Shown here: positions 27,216 to 34,982 of the stretch, one piece after another
Position numbering within the stretch: position 1 is the first letter of the stretch
Layout: each line of letters begins with the position of its first letter
Virus record (IMG/VR): IMGVR_UViG_3300005731_000036
Span: 1-42,577 of that record
Length of the DNA stretch: 42,577 bases
Reading direction: 5' to 3' (one strand)
Source: a virus
Position numbers and translations under genes: made by a program
Notes under the pieces: generated by a model
Seen by the model: only the letters and a program-made list of their open reading frames with translations
Database searches by the model: none
What the model was told of the DNA's origin: nothing

Positions 27216-27418
27216 TGGAATTGAAGACGCCAAACGAGTGGCTTGAAACGCCAGAATTTGAGGGTGTAATTGTTATGGACCCAGATGGGTGGCGCTATGA
27301 GGGTGCCCCGAAATGGACGGACCCAATAACCCTAGACGAGTTTAAGCGCAGGCTTATGGAGTGCACGGTTATGATTCCATCTGCCGCTACCCGGTCTAGT
27401 GTAGAAGAGAAGGAGTAG
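27215..27418 (+). CDS. Hypothetical 67-residue protein
   Basis: A small acidic/aromatic protein (TPNEWLETPEFEGVIVMDPD) that resembles short phage proteins with a W.....F.G...DPDGWR core. AGAAGGAGAG precedes the ATG, which overlaps the previous stop as TAATG. Function unknown. Confidence 0.6.
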   Translation: MELKTPNEWLETPEFEGVIVMDPDGWRYEGAPKWTDPITLDEFKRRLMECTVMIPSAATRSSVEEKE

Positions 27419-27423
27419 AGACA

Positions 27424-27597
27424 ATGAAATCCAATGATATTTGCTTTGTTCGAGAGTGCTTCAAGGATGGTTACGGGGTTGAGGATATAGCTAACATGTC
27501 CTTGCTTACAGAAGCGGATATACGTCAGGAAATGAAGGAAATGCGAAAGCTTGGTGTTTTTTCTGATGGATTTTTCACCCCCCCCACCACCCAATAG
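27424..27597 (+). CDS. Small HTH-like protein
   Basis: A 57-residue frame: IADM-type region FVRECFKDGYGVEDIANMSL, then TEADIRQEMKEMRKLGVF, a helix-turn-helix-like pattern with the sense of GYGVEDIA. GAAGGAGTAGAGACA precedes the ATG. The 3' end holds an eight-C run, a possible site of sequencing or replication slippage that would alter the C terminus. Confidence 0.55.
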   Translation: MKSNDICFVRECFKDGYGVEDIANMSLLTEADIRQEMKEMRKLGVFSDGFFTPPTTQ

Positions 27598-27659
27598 CGA
27601 ATAGATGTTGACTATTAACCTGCTTGGTGGTTTAGTGTTTGTACAATGCGGAGATGATG

Positions 27660-27872
27660 ATGATTAACAAGGTGGACAAGGCAGAGATTTTAGGTCTGCT
27701 TCAGGAAAGAATTGGCTACAACTACAGCCAATCTGACATGGCAAAAGATGTGGGCGTTTCACCAGCATTTGTCACGGAAGTTCTTGCGGGTAGGAAGGCT
27801 CCAACGCAGAAGTTTTTCGACTACCTGGGCATAGAGAAAGTTGTGACCACAACGTATGTGAGGAAGTCGTAA
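27660..27872 (+). CDS. HTH DNA-binding protein
   Basis: A 70-residue protein; residues about 5-50 form a Cro/CI-type HTH (YSQSDMAKDVGVSPAFVTEV). Three consecutive ATGs follow GGAG; I chose the third for normal spacing (six bases). It sits within the replication operon and may regulate it or act as an accessory origin-binding factor. Confidence 0.7.
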   Translation: MINKVDKAEILGLLQERIGYNYSQSDMAKDVGVSPAFVTEVLAGRKAPTQKFFDYLGIEKVVTTTYVRKS

Positions 27873-27907
27873 AGGCCCCACGGTACAGCGCATAAGGAGA
27901 GAGATAG

Positions 27908-28234
27908 ATGAGGGCAAGCGTAATAGTTGACGCAATCAAGGGAGAGGCGGCTATACGGTTTGGAGTGAGCGCCAATGATATTGATAGCCACAAGCGCCAA
28001 AGGCCAATAGCAAGGGCGCGTCAGGCCTGCATGGCGGTAGCGCTGGAGAAGGTAAACAACTCAAGCCTCAACAGCATAGGCGCAATTTTCAAGCGCGACC
28101 ACACCACAGTTATGCATGCTAGGGACGCGACAGCACAGAGAGAAAAAGAAGACCCTGAGTACCCGGCAATTCTTAACGCAATTCGCGCTCGCGCCGACCT
28201 TGAGCGCAAGTATTGGAAGGATTTGGTTGGATGA
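27908..28234 (+). CDS. Stand-alone DnaA domain IV protein
   Basis: A 108-residue protein matching the C-terminal DNA-binding domain of bacterial DnaA: AIRFGVSANDIDSHKRQRPI, RQACMAVALEKVNNSSLNSI, then the signature FKRDHTTVMHA. Domains I-III (including the ATPase) are absent. It could bind DnaA boxes on phage DNA, or compete with host DnaA and so block host initiation. GGAGAGAGATAG precedes the ATG; overlaps the next gene by ATGA. Confidence 0.88.
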   Translation: MRASVIVDAIKGEAAIRFGVSANDIDSHKRQRPIARARQACMAVALEKVNNSSLNSIGAIFKRDHTTVMHARDATAQREKEDPEYPAILNAIRARADLERKYWKDLVG

Positions 28235-28434
28235 GTGGTCCGTATGAAACGATGGTTTGGGCGATAGAGTCAGTCAAGCGGGAGGCTTTACCTCATGGCA
28301 GACCTCTTTCTAAGCCAATCCCCCGCGAAGAGGATGGCTTGATAGACATCAGCATATTCGACCTGGGGCCAACAGAGACACAAGCAGCAATTCAGGGCAG
28401 CAAAGGCCGCCCCGGTTTGGGCAAATACGGATAG
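28231..28434 (+). CDS. Hypothetical 67-residue protein
   Basis: Coupled to the DnaA domain gene by an ATGA overlap. The sequence (MSGPYETMVWAIESVKREAL, then EEDGLIDISIFDLGP) shows no known domain. The chosen ATG fits the overlap style of the genome; the open frame extends six codons upstream. Confidence 0.6.
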   Translation: MSGPYETMVWAIESVKREALPHGRPLSKPIPREEDGLIDISIFDLGPTETQAAIQGSKGRPGLGKYG

Positions 28435-28445
28435 GGAGAGAGACA

Positions 28446-28649
28446 ATGACAGACATTCTCAGCAAATGGGCCACCTACCGCCAGACCTGCCACCAGGAAT
28501 ACGAGGCAGACACTCTAGGCGATGAGATGGCTAAAGAGGTGGAGAGGCTCAAAAAGGCTTTGGAGAAAATTAGGGATCATTACACGGATACTGACCTTGC
28601 AATTCTCCACACTACGGCAATTGCTCGTTCTGCCCTTCAAAGCAAATGA
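28446..28649 (+). CDS. Hypothetical coiled-coil protein
   Basis: A 67-residue protein with a helix likely to form a coiled coil (DEMAKEVERLKKALEKIRDH) and a short C-terminal ATAIARSAL segment, a frequent small phage protein type. Uses the stereotyped ribosome block GGAGAGAGACAATG. Function unknown. Confidence 0.65.
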   Translation: MTDILSKWATYRQTCHQEYEADTLGDEMAKEVERLKKALEKIRDHYTDTDLAILHTTAIARSALQSK

Positions 28650-28705
28650 CCCCAGCCACTCAACCATACTAGATCGCATACTGACATGCACAAAGGAGAG
28701 AGACG

Positions 28706-29284
28706 ATGACACAGACAGGAACACTACAGATTGAAGTTGGAAAATACTACCGCACTCGGGATGGGCGTAAGGTGGGGCCTATGGTGGGTCGTGATTTTAA
28801 GTGGGTTGATGGTCAGGGGGGGAGTACTGACCCAGAATGGAATAGAGATGGAACGCACCGGAGCGGATTTACCACGTATGCAGATGAACTAATCGCCGAG
28901 TGGACCGATCCCCCCAAGACATGGGGCGAGATGACCGACGCTGAGAAGGGCGCGCTGTTGTTGGCTGAGTTTAATGGAGTACCTCTGGAACAAAAAGGCA
29001 AAGTGATTGTCGGTGGTGAGCGTTTGTTCCGCTGGGCACCAAAACAAGATGGTTGCTGGCTGGGTAGTTTTGCATACCGCATCAAGCCAGAACCCGTTGT
29101 GGAAGAGGTGGTGATGACGGGGGCGGTGAGTCGTAACGGTAATTTCTGGTTTGATTCCACTGGGGTTGGAATCTCTAATGATACCCACAGCATCACATTC
29201 ACCACAAAAGACGGTGAAATGGCTACAGGCACATTCCGCAATGAAGCAGGCGATGTGCTCAAGGTGGAGCGGATCAATGACTAA
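28706..29284 (+). CDS. Accessory protein with VGKYYRTRDG domain
   Basis: A 192-residue protein. Residues 1-65 contain IEVGKYYRTRDGRKVGPMVG and EWNRDGTHRSGF, a small beta domain shared with the gene at 21465. Residues 70-130 form a second small domain (WGEMTDAEKGALLLAEFNGV...WAPKQDGCWLG) found in phage hypothetical proteins. The last 60 residues are beta-rich. A mosaic of small modules; no enzymatic motif. Uses ribosome block GGAGAGAGACGATG. Confidence 0.65.
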   Translation: MTQTGTLQIEVGKYYRTRDGRKVGPMVGRDFKWVDGQGGSTDPEWNRDGTHRSGFTTYADELIAEWTDPPKTWGEMTDAEKGALLLAEFNGVPLEQKGKVIVGGERLFRWAPKQDGCWLGSFAYRIKPEPVVEEVVMTGAVSRNGNFWFDSTGVGISNDTHSITFTTKDGEMATGTFRNEAGDVLKVERIND

Positions 29285-29843
29285 TCACAGAACAGGTTCT
29301 GCATGGTGGTGGCTATTCAGGGTTGCTGCTGTTGCAATCATTCTGGCAGCAATTATGGGGCTTTCTGCGTGTTCACCTAACTTCTCAGTACCTCAGTCAG
29401 GCAGCCCGTTTGTGGTGCCAGCAGAGAACGCGCAAGGTGGGTCGCTTGATGACTTCGAGCTGCACCGCAGAGCGTTAAACGCAAACAAGAACCCAATCGA
29501 GATCCGCCGCAACATTTACAGCGCTGCAACATTCTACTTGGCGGGGGACGTGTCGTGCATTTCTCCAGACGTAAAGGTCGGGTATCATGGCCCAATCAAC
29601 AGCGGCCCTGCTATTGCGACATCTATTCTGCTAACTGGTATTCCGGTTGATGACTTTATGTCGGACGCTGAGCATGACCGGGTAGTGAGATTGATGCAGG
29701 ACATCTATGCACAGAAGTCCCCTCGCATGGCCAAGTGGTTTGTGGAGTCTGGGGCGTCTGACAAGTTCGGCGTATTCTTCACCACCAAGACCGGACAGGA
29801 AGTGCATGACGAATTTGGAATCCCATTGTGCGAAGGAGTGTGA
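29277..29843 (+). CDS. Lipoprotein with ClpP/crotonase-like core
   Basis: A 188-residue protein. A signal peptide (WLFRVAAVAIILAAIMG) ends in the lipobox LSAC, lipidated Cys32. The mature part has GGSLDDFELHRRALNA, then YSAATFYLAGDVSCISPDVK and VGYHGP, which follows the pattern of predicted periplasmic ClpP-class proteins of Alphaproteobacteria (G..L..Y...R, S..C/A-T, C..P...GFH). Candidate nucleophile Ser82 and base His104. It may be a protease or a non-catalytic relative acting at the envelope, for example in superinfection exclusion. The start overlaps the previous gene by eight bases. Confidence 0.6.
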   Translation: MTNHRTGSAWWWLFRVAAVAIILAAIMGLSACSPNFSVPQSGSPFVVPAENAQGGSLDDFELHRRALNANKNPIEIRRNIYSAATFYLAGDVSCISPDVKVGYHGPINSGPAIATSILLTGIPVDDFMSDAEHDRVVRLMQDIYAQKSPRMAKWFVESGASDKFGVFFTTKTGQEVHDEFGIPLCEGV

Positions 29844-29846
29844 GTG

Positions 29847-29966
29847 ATGCTGGACAGAACTCGCACCATCATAGGAAGGGCGTTGATTGGATTAGGGGTT
29901 CTAATTGTGCCCGACCGATATTGGGACGAAATGGTAAAGGCTATCAGGAAGGAGCAAGGGGAATGA
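29847..29966 (+). CDS. 39-residue protein with hydrophobic segment
   Basis: MLDRTRTIIGRALIGLGVLI, then a charged helix (YWDEMVKAIRKEQGE). GAAGGAGTGTGAGTG precedes the ATG, and the stop overlaps the next start as ATGA. It may be a small membrane-associated peptide. Confidence 0.55.
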   Translation: MLDRTRTIIGRALIGLGVLIVPDRYWDEMVKAIRKEQGE

Positions 29967-30463
29967 GTGATGCACCAAAAGTGGTTTGGGTATGGCCTGA
30001 TGGCGTTAGTGGCTGGTATAGTGCAGGTGCATCGAATGAGGTAAATCTAGGCCTCCTAGGCAAGCAAGCCGATCTACAAACCAAATACCACCACGACGAC
30101 ACAGTGACCGCCCTGCAAAAGGAGCGCGATCAATCCCAAGCAGCGTATAGCCGGGCATGCAATCGCATCGACGCCCTGCAAGCCAAGGTGGCGCGGCTGG
30201 AATGGACGCCAATTGAGACAGCGCCAAGGGATGGGACAGCCTTCGACTGCTGGTGTATATCTCCAGACAGTGCAAGCCAAAGCTGTAGGTTTACGGACGT
30301 GCGAATGAGAGGTGACAAGTCCGGATTTGGCTTCATTCAACATGAGCCGGAGCCGAAGTGGTATTACCTTGATGCACGGGACACTGACACATTCCCAGAA
30401 TGGATACCAACCCATTGGCGTAGGGCCCCTGAGCCGCCAAGCCCTCAAGGAGGCCGCCGATGA
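29963..30463 (+). CDS. DUF551-containing protein with coiled coil
   Basis: A 166-residue protein. The N-terminal part is unknown; residues about 50-78 form a coiled coil (ALQKERDQSQAAYSRACNRI), followed by a DUF551 domain (EWTPIETAPRDGTAFDCW ... PTHWRRAPEPP). The same domain alone occurs at 22487. ATGA-type overlaps link it to both neighbours. Function unknown. Confidence 0.7.
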   Translation: MSDAPKVVWVWPDGVSGWYSAGASNEVNLGLLGKQADLQTKYHHDDTVTALQKERDQSQAAYSRACNRIDALQAKVARLEWTPIETAPRDGTAFDCWCISPDSASQSCRFTDVRMRGDKSGFGFIQHEPEPKWYYLDARDTDTFPEWIPTHWRRAPEPPSPQGGRR

Positions 30464-30903
30464 CTGAACTACCAAAAAGCCTTTGGATTGGTTTTGATGG
30501 ACGGGATTACCACCCAGTTTTTAAGACTGCGCAGGCGGCGAAAGATCATGGCTGGAACGATGCGGACCTGGCCTCTGCCCCTGAGTTTGTGAGACTGGAC
30601 GCCATAACCCCACAGCAGGCCGCAAAGGTGTTGTTGGAGGCGTATGACAATTTTATGAGCGGCGGCCCGGAAACTGAAACATCAAAGGCGGTGTCACTGG
30701 CTGGTTGTTTTGGCGGGGCTGCACATGAAATGGGAGCGGGAGGGCAGGCGGTTCATGCGTTGACCAGATCATTTCTTATTGCCCTAATAGATCCCGCTGA
30801 TGAACAGCTCGATTATCTGAGGGCTGATCCGAGATCTGGCGCTGTAGCCAGGGAGGCATCTGCAAGCTTGCGCGCCATTGCAGAACAGAAGCAAGACACA
30901 TGA
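30460..30903 (+). CDS. Hypothetical 147-residue protein
   Basis: The N terminus (SLWIGFDGRDYHPVFKTAQA) resembles small substrate- or host-interacting phage proteins; the rest is helical and Ala-rich. It is coupled by ATGA upstream and overlaps the next open frame downstream. Family not recognised. Confidence 0.6.
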   Translation: MTELPKSLWIGFDGRDYHPVFKTAQAAKDHGWNDADLASAPEFVRLDAITPQQAAKVLLEAYDNFMSGGPETETSKAVSLAGCFGGAAHEMGAGGQAVHALTRSFLIALIDPADEQLDYLRADPRSGAVAREASASLRAIAEQKQDT

Positions 30904-30926
30904 ACACCAGCCGCAAAGGGAAGACC

Positions 30927-31166
30927 ATGAAACGAACAGCCGCAACCATCGCCCTCCTAACCGCTCTGGGAGCCTGCACAGCAACGCCAGAGATGATCGA
31001 CGCTCAAAAGGGCCGGTGCAGCCAGACAGGATACACAGAGGGCACCATTGAACACGCTCAGTGCGTAGAGCGGGGAACCATGCAACAACAGCAGACGCAG
31101 AACGCAGTGGTAGGCGCAGCCGCAGAGGCAGCAATCGCAACGGCACTCATTAACGCGTTCTTCTAA
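30927..31166 (+). CDS. Small lipoprotein
   Basis: A 79-residue protein: signal MKRTAATIALLTALGAC with lipobox LGAC, then a short mature part with two Cys and a C-terminal hydrophobic helix (AVVGAAAEAAIATALINAFF) that may enter a membrane. AAAGGGA is spaced well from this ATG; an in-frame ATG at 30900 overlaps the previous stop and would add nine residues. Possible roles are envelope modification or superinfection exclusion. Confidence 0.65.
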   Translation: MKRTAATIALLTALGACTATPEMIDAQKGRCSQTGYTEGTIEHAQCVERGTMQQQQTQNAVVGAAAEAAIATALINAFF

Positions 31167-31190
31167 GGGCGCTAGACCACGCACGGTCAT

Positions 31191-31207
31191 TGTGATAATA
31201 TAACACA
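31191..31207. promoter_or_regulatory. Imperfect palindrome before the terminase genes
   Basis: TGTGATAATATAACACA has TGTG/CACA ends and an AT centre that contains -10-like TATAAC. It lies 27 bases before the small terminase gene. It could be an operator, a late promoter element or part of a packaging site; no matching -35 box was found. Confidence 0.3.
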
Positions 31208-31233
31208 TACAGCTAAGCAGATAGGAGACTCAC

Positions 31234-31629
31234 ATGCCCGGCGGCAGGCCAACAAAGTACACCCCAGAGCTACTAAAGGCCGCCGAGGAATACTTGGCAG
31301 GAGCATGGGAAGACGCAGGTGATGTAGTGCCCACCGTAGTGGGGCTAGCCATCGCTATTGGAATCCAAAAAAGCACTTGTTACGCATGGGCAAAAGAGCC
31401 TGGAAAAGAACGGTTTTCAGACATCTTAGAGGAAATCGAGAACAAACAGGAACAAAAACTCGTAAATGGGGGGCTTGAAGGGAAATTTGTTTCGCCAATC
31501 GCAAAGATGATGCTCACCAAGCACGGATACAGTGATAAGATCGAGCAAGACCACAAATCAAGTGATGGGTCTATGACACCAAAGGGGATGGCGGATTTCT
31601 ACGCAGATGCTGGATCAGACGACGAATAA
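31234..31629 (+). CDS. terS: Terminase small subunit
   Basis: A 131-residue protein. The N terminus GGRPTKYTPELLKAAEEYL, the HTH region VVGLAIAIGIQKSTCYAWAK and the C-terminal KMMLTKHGYSDK are typical of P22 gp3-type and related small terminases, which pick the packaging site and feed DNA to the motor. AGATAGGAGACTCAC precedes the ATG. It overlaps the large subunit gene by 23 bases. Headful packaging would agree with a permuted, circular assembly. Confidence 0.88.
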   Translation: MPGGRPTKYTPELLKAAEEYLAGAWEDAGDVVPTVVGLAIAIGIQKSTCYAWAKEPGKERFSDILEEIENKQEQKLVNGGLEGKFVSPIAKMMLTKHGYSDKIEQDHKSSDGSMTPKGMADFYADAGSDDE

Positions 31630-33001
31630 GCCGACCATGAACCCGGCACTTAGGTCGTTCTGGTCTAAGCCATCACGGGGCAAGGTGCTACATGGGGGGC
31701 GCGGTAGTTCAAAGAGTTGGGACGCTGCGGCCCGTCTTGTTTGGATTACTCAGGCTGTCAAGGTGCGGGCGCTGTGCACTCGCATGTTCCAGAATAAAAT
31801 CCAAGAGTCAGTATATAACCTAATCAAATCTCAGGCAGAACGCTTCGGCGTTGCGCATGAGTACGATTTCCAGCAGACACGGATTATTCATAGGCGCACA
31901 GGCTCAGAGATCCTATTCTATGGCCTTGCTCGCAACATTGACGAGATCAAGTCCCTTGAGGGGATAGATATCCTATGGATGGAAGAGGCGCATAACCTCA
32001 CAGAGACAATGTGGGACACTCTGGAGCCTACTATCATTAGGAACAAGGGGTCAGAGGTATGGGTGATCTTTAACCCTCGCTTGCGGTCTGACTTTGCCTA
32101 TCAACGCTTTGTGGAAAACCCGCCCACGGGATACGTTGTCAGGCAGATCAACTACAATGAAAACCCGTTCCTTGATGATGGCATGGTTAAAGCAATCCAG
32201 GAGATGGAGCGCAAAGACCCAGAAAAGAAGCGCCATGTCTATGATGGGGTGCCAGATAATGACGATGACCAAGCGGTTATCAAATCCACATGGCTGGAGA
32301 GCGCGGTTGATGCTCACATTAAGCTAGGCATAGAGGTAACAGGAAGCCGCAGGATTGGGTTTGACGTTGCCGACGATGGTAGCGATATGAACGCTACGTG
32401 TGAGGCGCATGGCATTCTCTGCGAGGGTGTCAGCGAGTGGAAGGGGCTGGAGGATAAGTTGCTGATGAGTTGCGCCCGCGTATATAGCAGGGCAAGCGAA
32501 ATTGGCGCTTCTATCACCTATGATAGCATTGGTGTCGGCGCTACCGCAGGGGCCAAGTTCTCAGAGCTTAACGTGGGTAAGAGCCCGCCTGTGCAGTACT
32601 CCAAGTTTAACGCTGGCTCGAAGGTGATTAACCCAGATCGCGAATACATGCCAAACACCAAGAATCGCGACCACTTTGCTAACCTCAAGGCCCAAGCATG
32701 GTGGCTAGTGGCAGACAGGCTCAGGGCCACCCATGAGGCTGTGACCAATGGCGGAGACTTCGACCCGTCGGAGATCATCTCTATATCATCTGAGTGCCAG
32801 CACCTTGAGAAATTAATCACCGAACTATCAACGCCACACCGCCACTTTGACAGTGCGGGCAAAGTTAAGGTAGAAAGCAAGCAGGATCTGGCCAAGCGCG
32901 ACGTGAAGTCTCCAAACTTGGCTGATGCATTTATAATGGCCTACGCACCTGTAGAGCAGCAGGCTATGGGCATGATGGTTAAAGCAAGGCATAGGCGATG
33001 A
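31607..33001 (+). CDS. terL: Terminase large subunit
   Basis: A 464-residue packaging motor of the Terminase_3 (PBSX/P22-like) group. Walker A is GGRGSSKSW near residue 28; Walker B is IDILWMEEAHN near 120; the coupling motif region IFNPRLRSD follows near 150. The nuclease domain begins near residue 250 with GFDVADDGSDMNA, and LADAFIMAY carries a late acidic residue. The stop overlaps the HNH start as ATGA. Length is normal for the family. Confidence 0.95.
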   Translation: MLDQTTNKPTMNPALRSFWSKPSRGKVLHGGRGSSKSWDAAARLVWITQAVKVRALCTRMFQNKIQESVYNLIKSQAERFGVAHEYDFQQTRIIHRRTGSEILFYGLARNIDEIKSLEGIDILWMEEAHNLTETMWDTLEPTIIRNKGSEVWVIFNPRLRSDFAYQRFVENPPTGYVVRQINYNENPFLDDGMVKAIQEMERKDPEKKRHVYDGVPDNDDDQAVIKSTWLESAVDAHIKLGIEVTGSRRIGFDVADDGSDMNATCEAHGILCEGVSEWKGLEDKLLMSCARVYSRASEIGASITYDSIGVGATAGAKFSELNVGKSPPVQYSKFNAGSKVINPDREYMPNTKNRDHFANLKAQAWWLVADRLRATHEAVTNGGDFDPSEIISISSECQHLEKLITELSTPHRHFDSAGKVKVESKQDLAKRDVKSPNLADAFIMAYAPVEQQAMGMMVKARHRR

Positions 33002-33579
33002 GTGTACCAGAACTGAACTCCAAGCAGATGGAAGCTGGTGGCAGGCCGACCCCTAGCCAGGTGCGGGAACTTGTTTCATATGATCACGCAACTGGTCTTG
33101 CCATATGGAATGCGCGCGGGCGTGAATGGTTTAAGAGGGACCAAGATCATGTCACGTGGAACAAGCGGTTCGCTGGCCGCCCAGCGCTTAACAGCGTTGA
33201 CAAAAACGGCTATAGGTGCGGATGCATTTTGTCCCACCCAACGTCATTGCATCGTATCGCATATGCTTGGATGACAGGAAACTGGCCAACTGACAGCATA
33301 GACCATATAAACCGAGATAAGCTTGACAATAGATGGGTAAACCTCAGGCATGTTACGGCGAAAGAGAACCAAAGGAATACAGCGCTTAGTAAGAACAATA
33401 ATTCTGGGCATAATGGGGTGCATTGGAGTAAGGGCGCAAAAAAGTGGCAGTCGACTATAACAGTTGATAGAAAAACAATATACCTTGGAGTTTATGAGCA
33501 TATTGCCGATGCGGTATCGGCACGAATTTGCGCCGAGGACAAGTACGGCTTTATGGCCGGACATGGGGTTCCCAAATGA
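32998..33579 (+). CDS. AP2-HNH homing-type endonuclease between terL and portal
   Basis: A 193-residue protein with an HNH_3 core near residues 95-125 (DSIDHINRDKLDNRWVNLR) and an AP2 domain near 135-185 (NSGHNGVHWSKGAKKWQSTI). It is linked by ATGA overlaps to both the terminase and the portal gene, so it has been fitted into the packaging operon without harming either. It is a paralogue of the antisense HNH gene at 51-617. Probable selfish element; a role in packaging, as for some HK97-type HNH proteins, is possible. Confidence 0.87.
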   Translation: MSVPELNSKQMEAGGRPTPSQVRELVSYDHATGLAIWNARGREWFKRDQDHVTWNKRFAGRPALNSVDKNGYRCGCILSHPTSLHRIAYAWMTGNWPTDSIDHINRDKLDNRWVNLRHVTAKENQRNTALSKNNNSGHNGVHWSKGAKKWQSTITVDRKTIYLGVYEHIADAVSARICAEDKYGFMAGHGVPK

Positions 33580-34982
33580 ACAAAGTATTGCTTACTGATG
33601 AACAGATGAGGGCCGCGAAAGCGATCACGAATGGATCTGGAACTTATAGGGCTTTCGGGAATGTGCTCCCTGGGAGGGATCTCAATAGTCTTCTTGGGTC
33701 TTCTCGTCTTTTGTCAACAAAACATGATTTTACATTTGACTTTGGCTACAAAGATGATGTGGATTTTTTTGATTTATACGCCATTTATAAGCGCAACGGG
33801 GTAGCCAATGCGGTTGTAAACAAGACCGCAGGCAAGACGTGGGAAACCATGCCAACCCTGCAAGAGGGAAAAGAGGAGCATGACGAGACTGGCCTAGAGG
33901 CTGAGATCCGCAAGAACTTCTCTCATAACCGCTTCTGGCAGCAGCTAAAGGAGTGCGATAAGCGCAGCCTTGTGGGTGAGTATTCCGGTGTTATCTTTCG
34001 CTTCGCTGATGGAAAGGACTTTGACCAGCCAGTAGAGGGCGGCCTAAACGGCATTGATGGACTTGTTGGCATTATCCCGGCATGGGAAGGCCAGTTGCAG
34101 ATTAGCCAGTGGGACCAGAACCGACAAAGCCCGACATTTGGTGAACCTGTTATGATGACATTCACTGAAAGCAGCGTTGACAGTGACCAGGGCAAGACCA
34201 AGGCATTCTACGTTCATCCCGACCGGGTATACATCTGGTCTCAGGACCGGACCACGTTTAATGATAGCGATCTGGAGCCAGTCTATAACTCGCTGGTGGA
34301 CATGGTGAAGATTCGCGGCGCAGGTGCTGAGGGCTTCTGGAAAAACAGCAAGTCTCAGCCAGTATTGCAGGCGGACGCAGATGTTAATTTCCAGCAGCTC
34401 GCACAGATGCTAGGGACAGACCTTGCAGGATTGCCAGAGGCGCTTGATAACGTGGTAGCAGACTGGAACAAGGGCTTTGACCAGTCTCTTATCCTTCAGG
34501 GCATGGAAGCCAAGACGCTGGGCATCACCCTTCCCCAACCAGAACAGTTCTACACCATCGCAGCGCGTGAGGTGGCGGCAGCTTGGAACATGCCGGAGAA
34601 GATCCTATTTGGGAACCAGACAGGCGAGCGGGCATCTACTGAGGACGCGGCAAGCTGGAACCGTCACAACATGGGGCGGCGCGAGGCACAGGTTAAGCCA
34701 AACATCATGGATATCATCCAGCGCTTGGTTAAGTTCCGCATTCTTCCAGAGCGAGACTACCACATCAAGTGGGATGACCTGACAGAGGCCAGTATGGAAG
34801 AGAAGATCGACCGGGCGCTTAAGATGGCAGAGGTTAACGCCAAAATGGCGGCTACTGGCTCCACAGTATTCTCTGACGATGAGATCAGAGACGCTGTAGG
34901 CCTGCCTCCTATTGAGGAGAGCGATCTGTCAGAGTTCGGCGATGGCGATGATGAAGACGATGACGAGCAGGACCAGCGGTAA
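33576..34982 (+). CDS. Portal protein
   Basis: A 468-residue protein. Features of the DUF1073-type portal group: an N-terminal FDLYAIYKRNGVANAVVNKT, the crown/stem part with MPEKILFGNQTGERAS, and an acidic tail (DEDDDEQDQR). Portals form the 12-subunit ring for DNA passage. It is coupled to the HNH gene by ATGA and to the MuF-like gene by TAATG. I chose the ATG at the overlap; the open frame runs 16 codons further upstream. Confidence 0.88.
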   Translation: MNKVLLTDEQMRAAKAITNGSGTYRAFGNVLPGRDLNSLLGSSRLLSTKHDFTFDFGYKDDVDFFDLYAIYKRNGVANAVVNKTAGKTWETMPTLQEGKEEHDETGLEAEIRKNFSHNRFWQQLKECDKRSLVGEYSGVIFRFADGKDFDQPVEGGLNGIDGLVGIIPAWEGQLQISQWDQNRQSPTFGEPVMMTFTESSVDSDQGKTKAFYVHPDRVYIWSQDRTTFNDSDLEPVYNSLVDMVKIRGAGAEGFWKNSKSQPVLQADADVNFQQLAQMLGTDLAGLPEALDNVVADWNKGFDQSLILQGMEAKTLGITLPQPEQFYTIAAREVAAAWNMPEKILFGNQTGERASTEDAASWNRHNMGRREAQVKPNIMDIIQRLVKFRILPERDYHIKWDDLTEASMEEKIDRALKMAEVNAKMAATGSTVFSDDEIRDAVGLPPIEESDLSEFGDGDDEDDDEQDQR

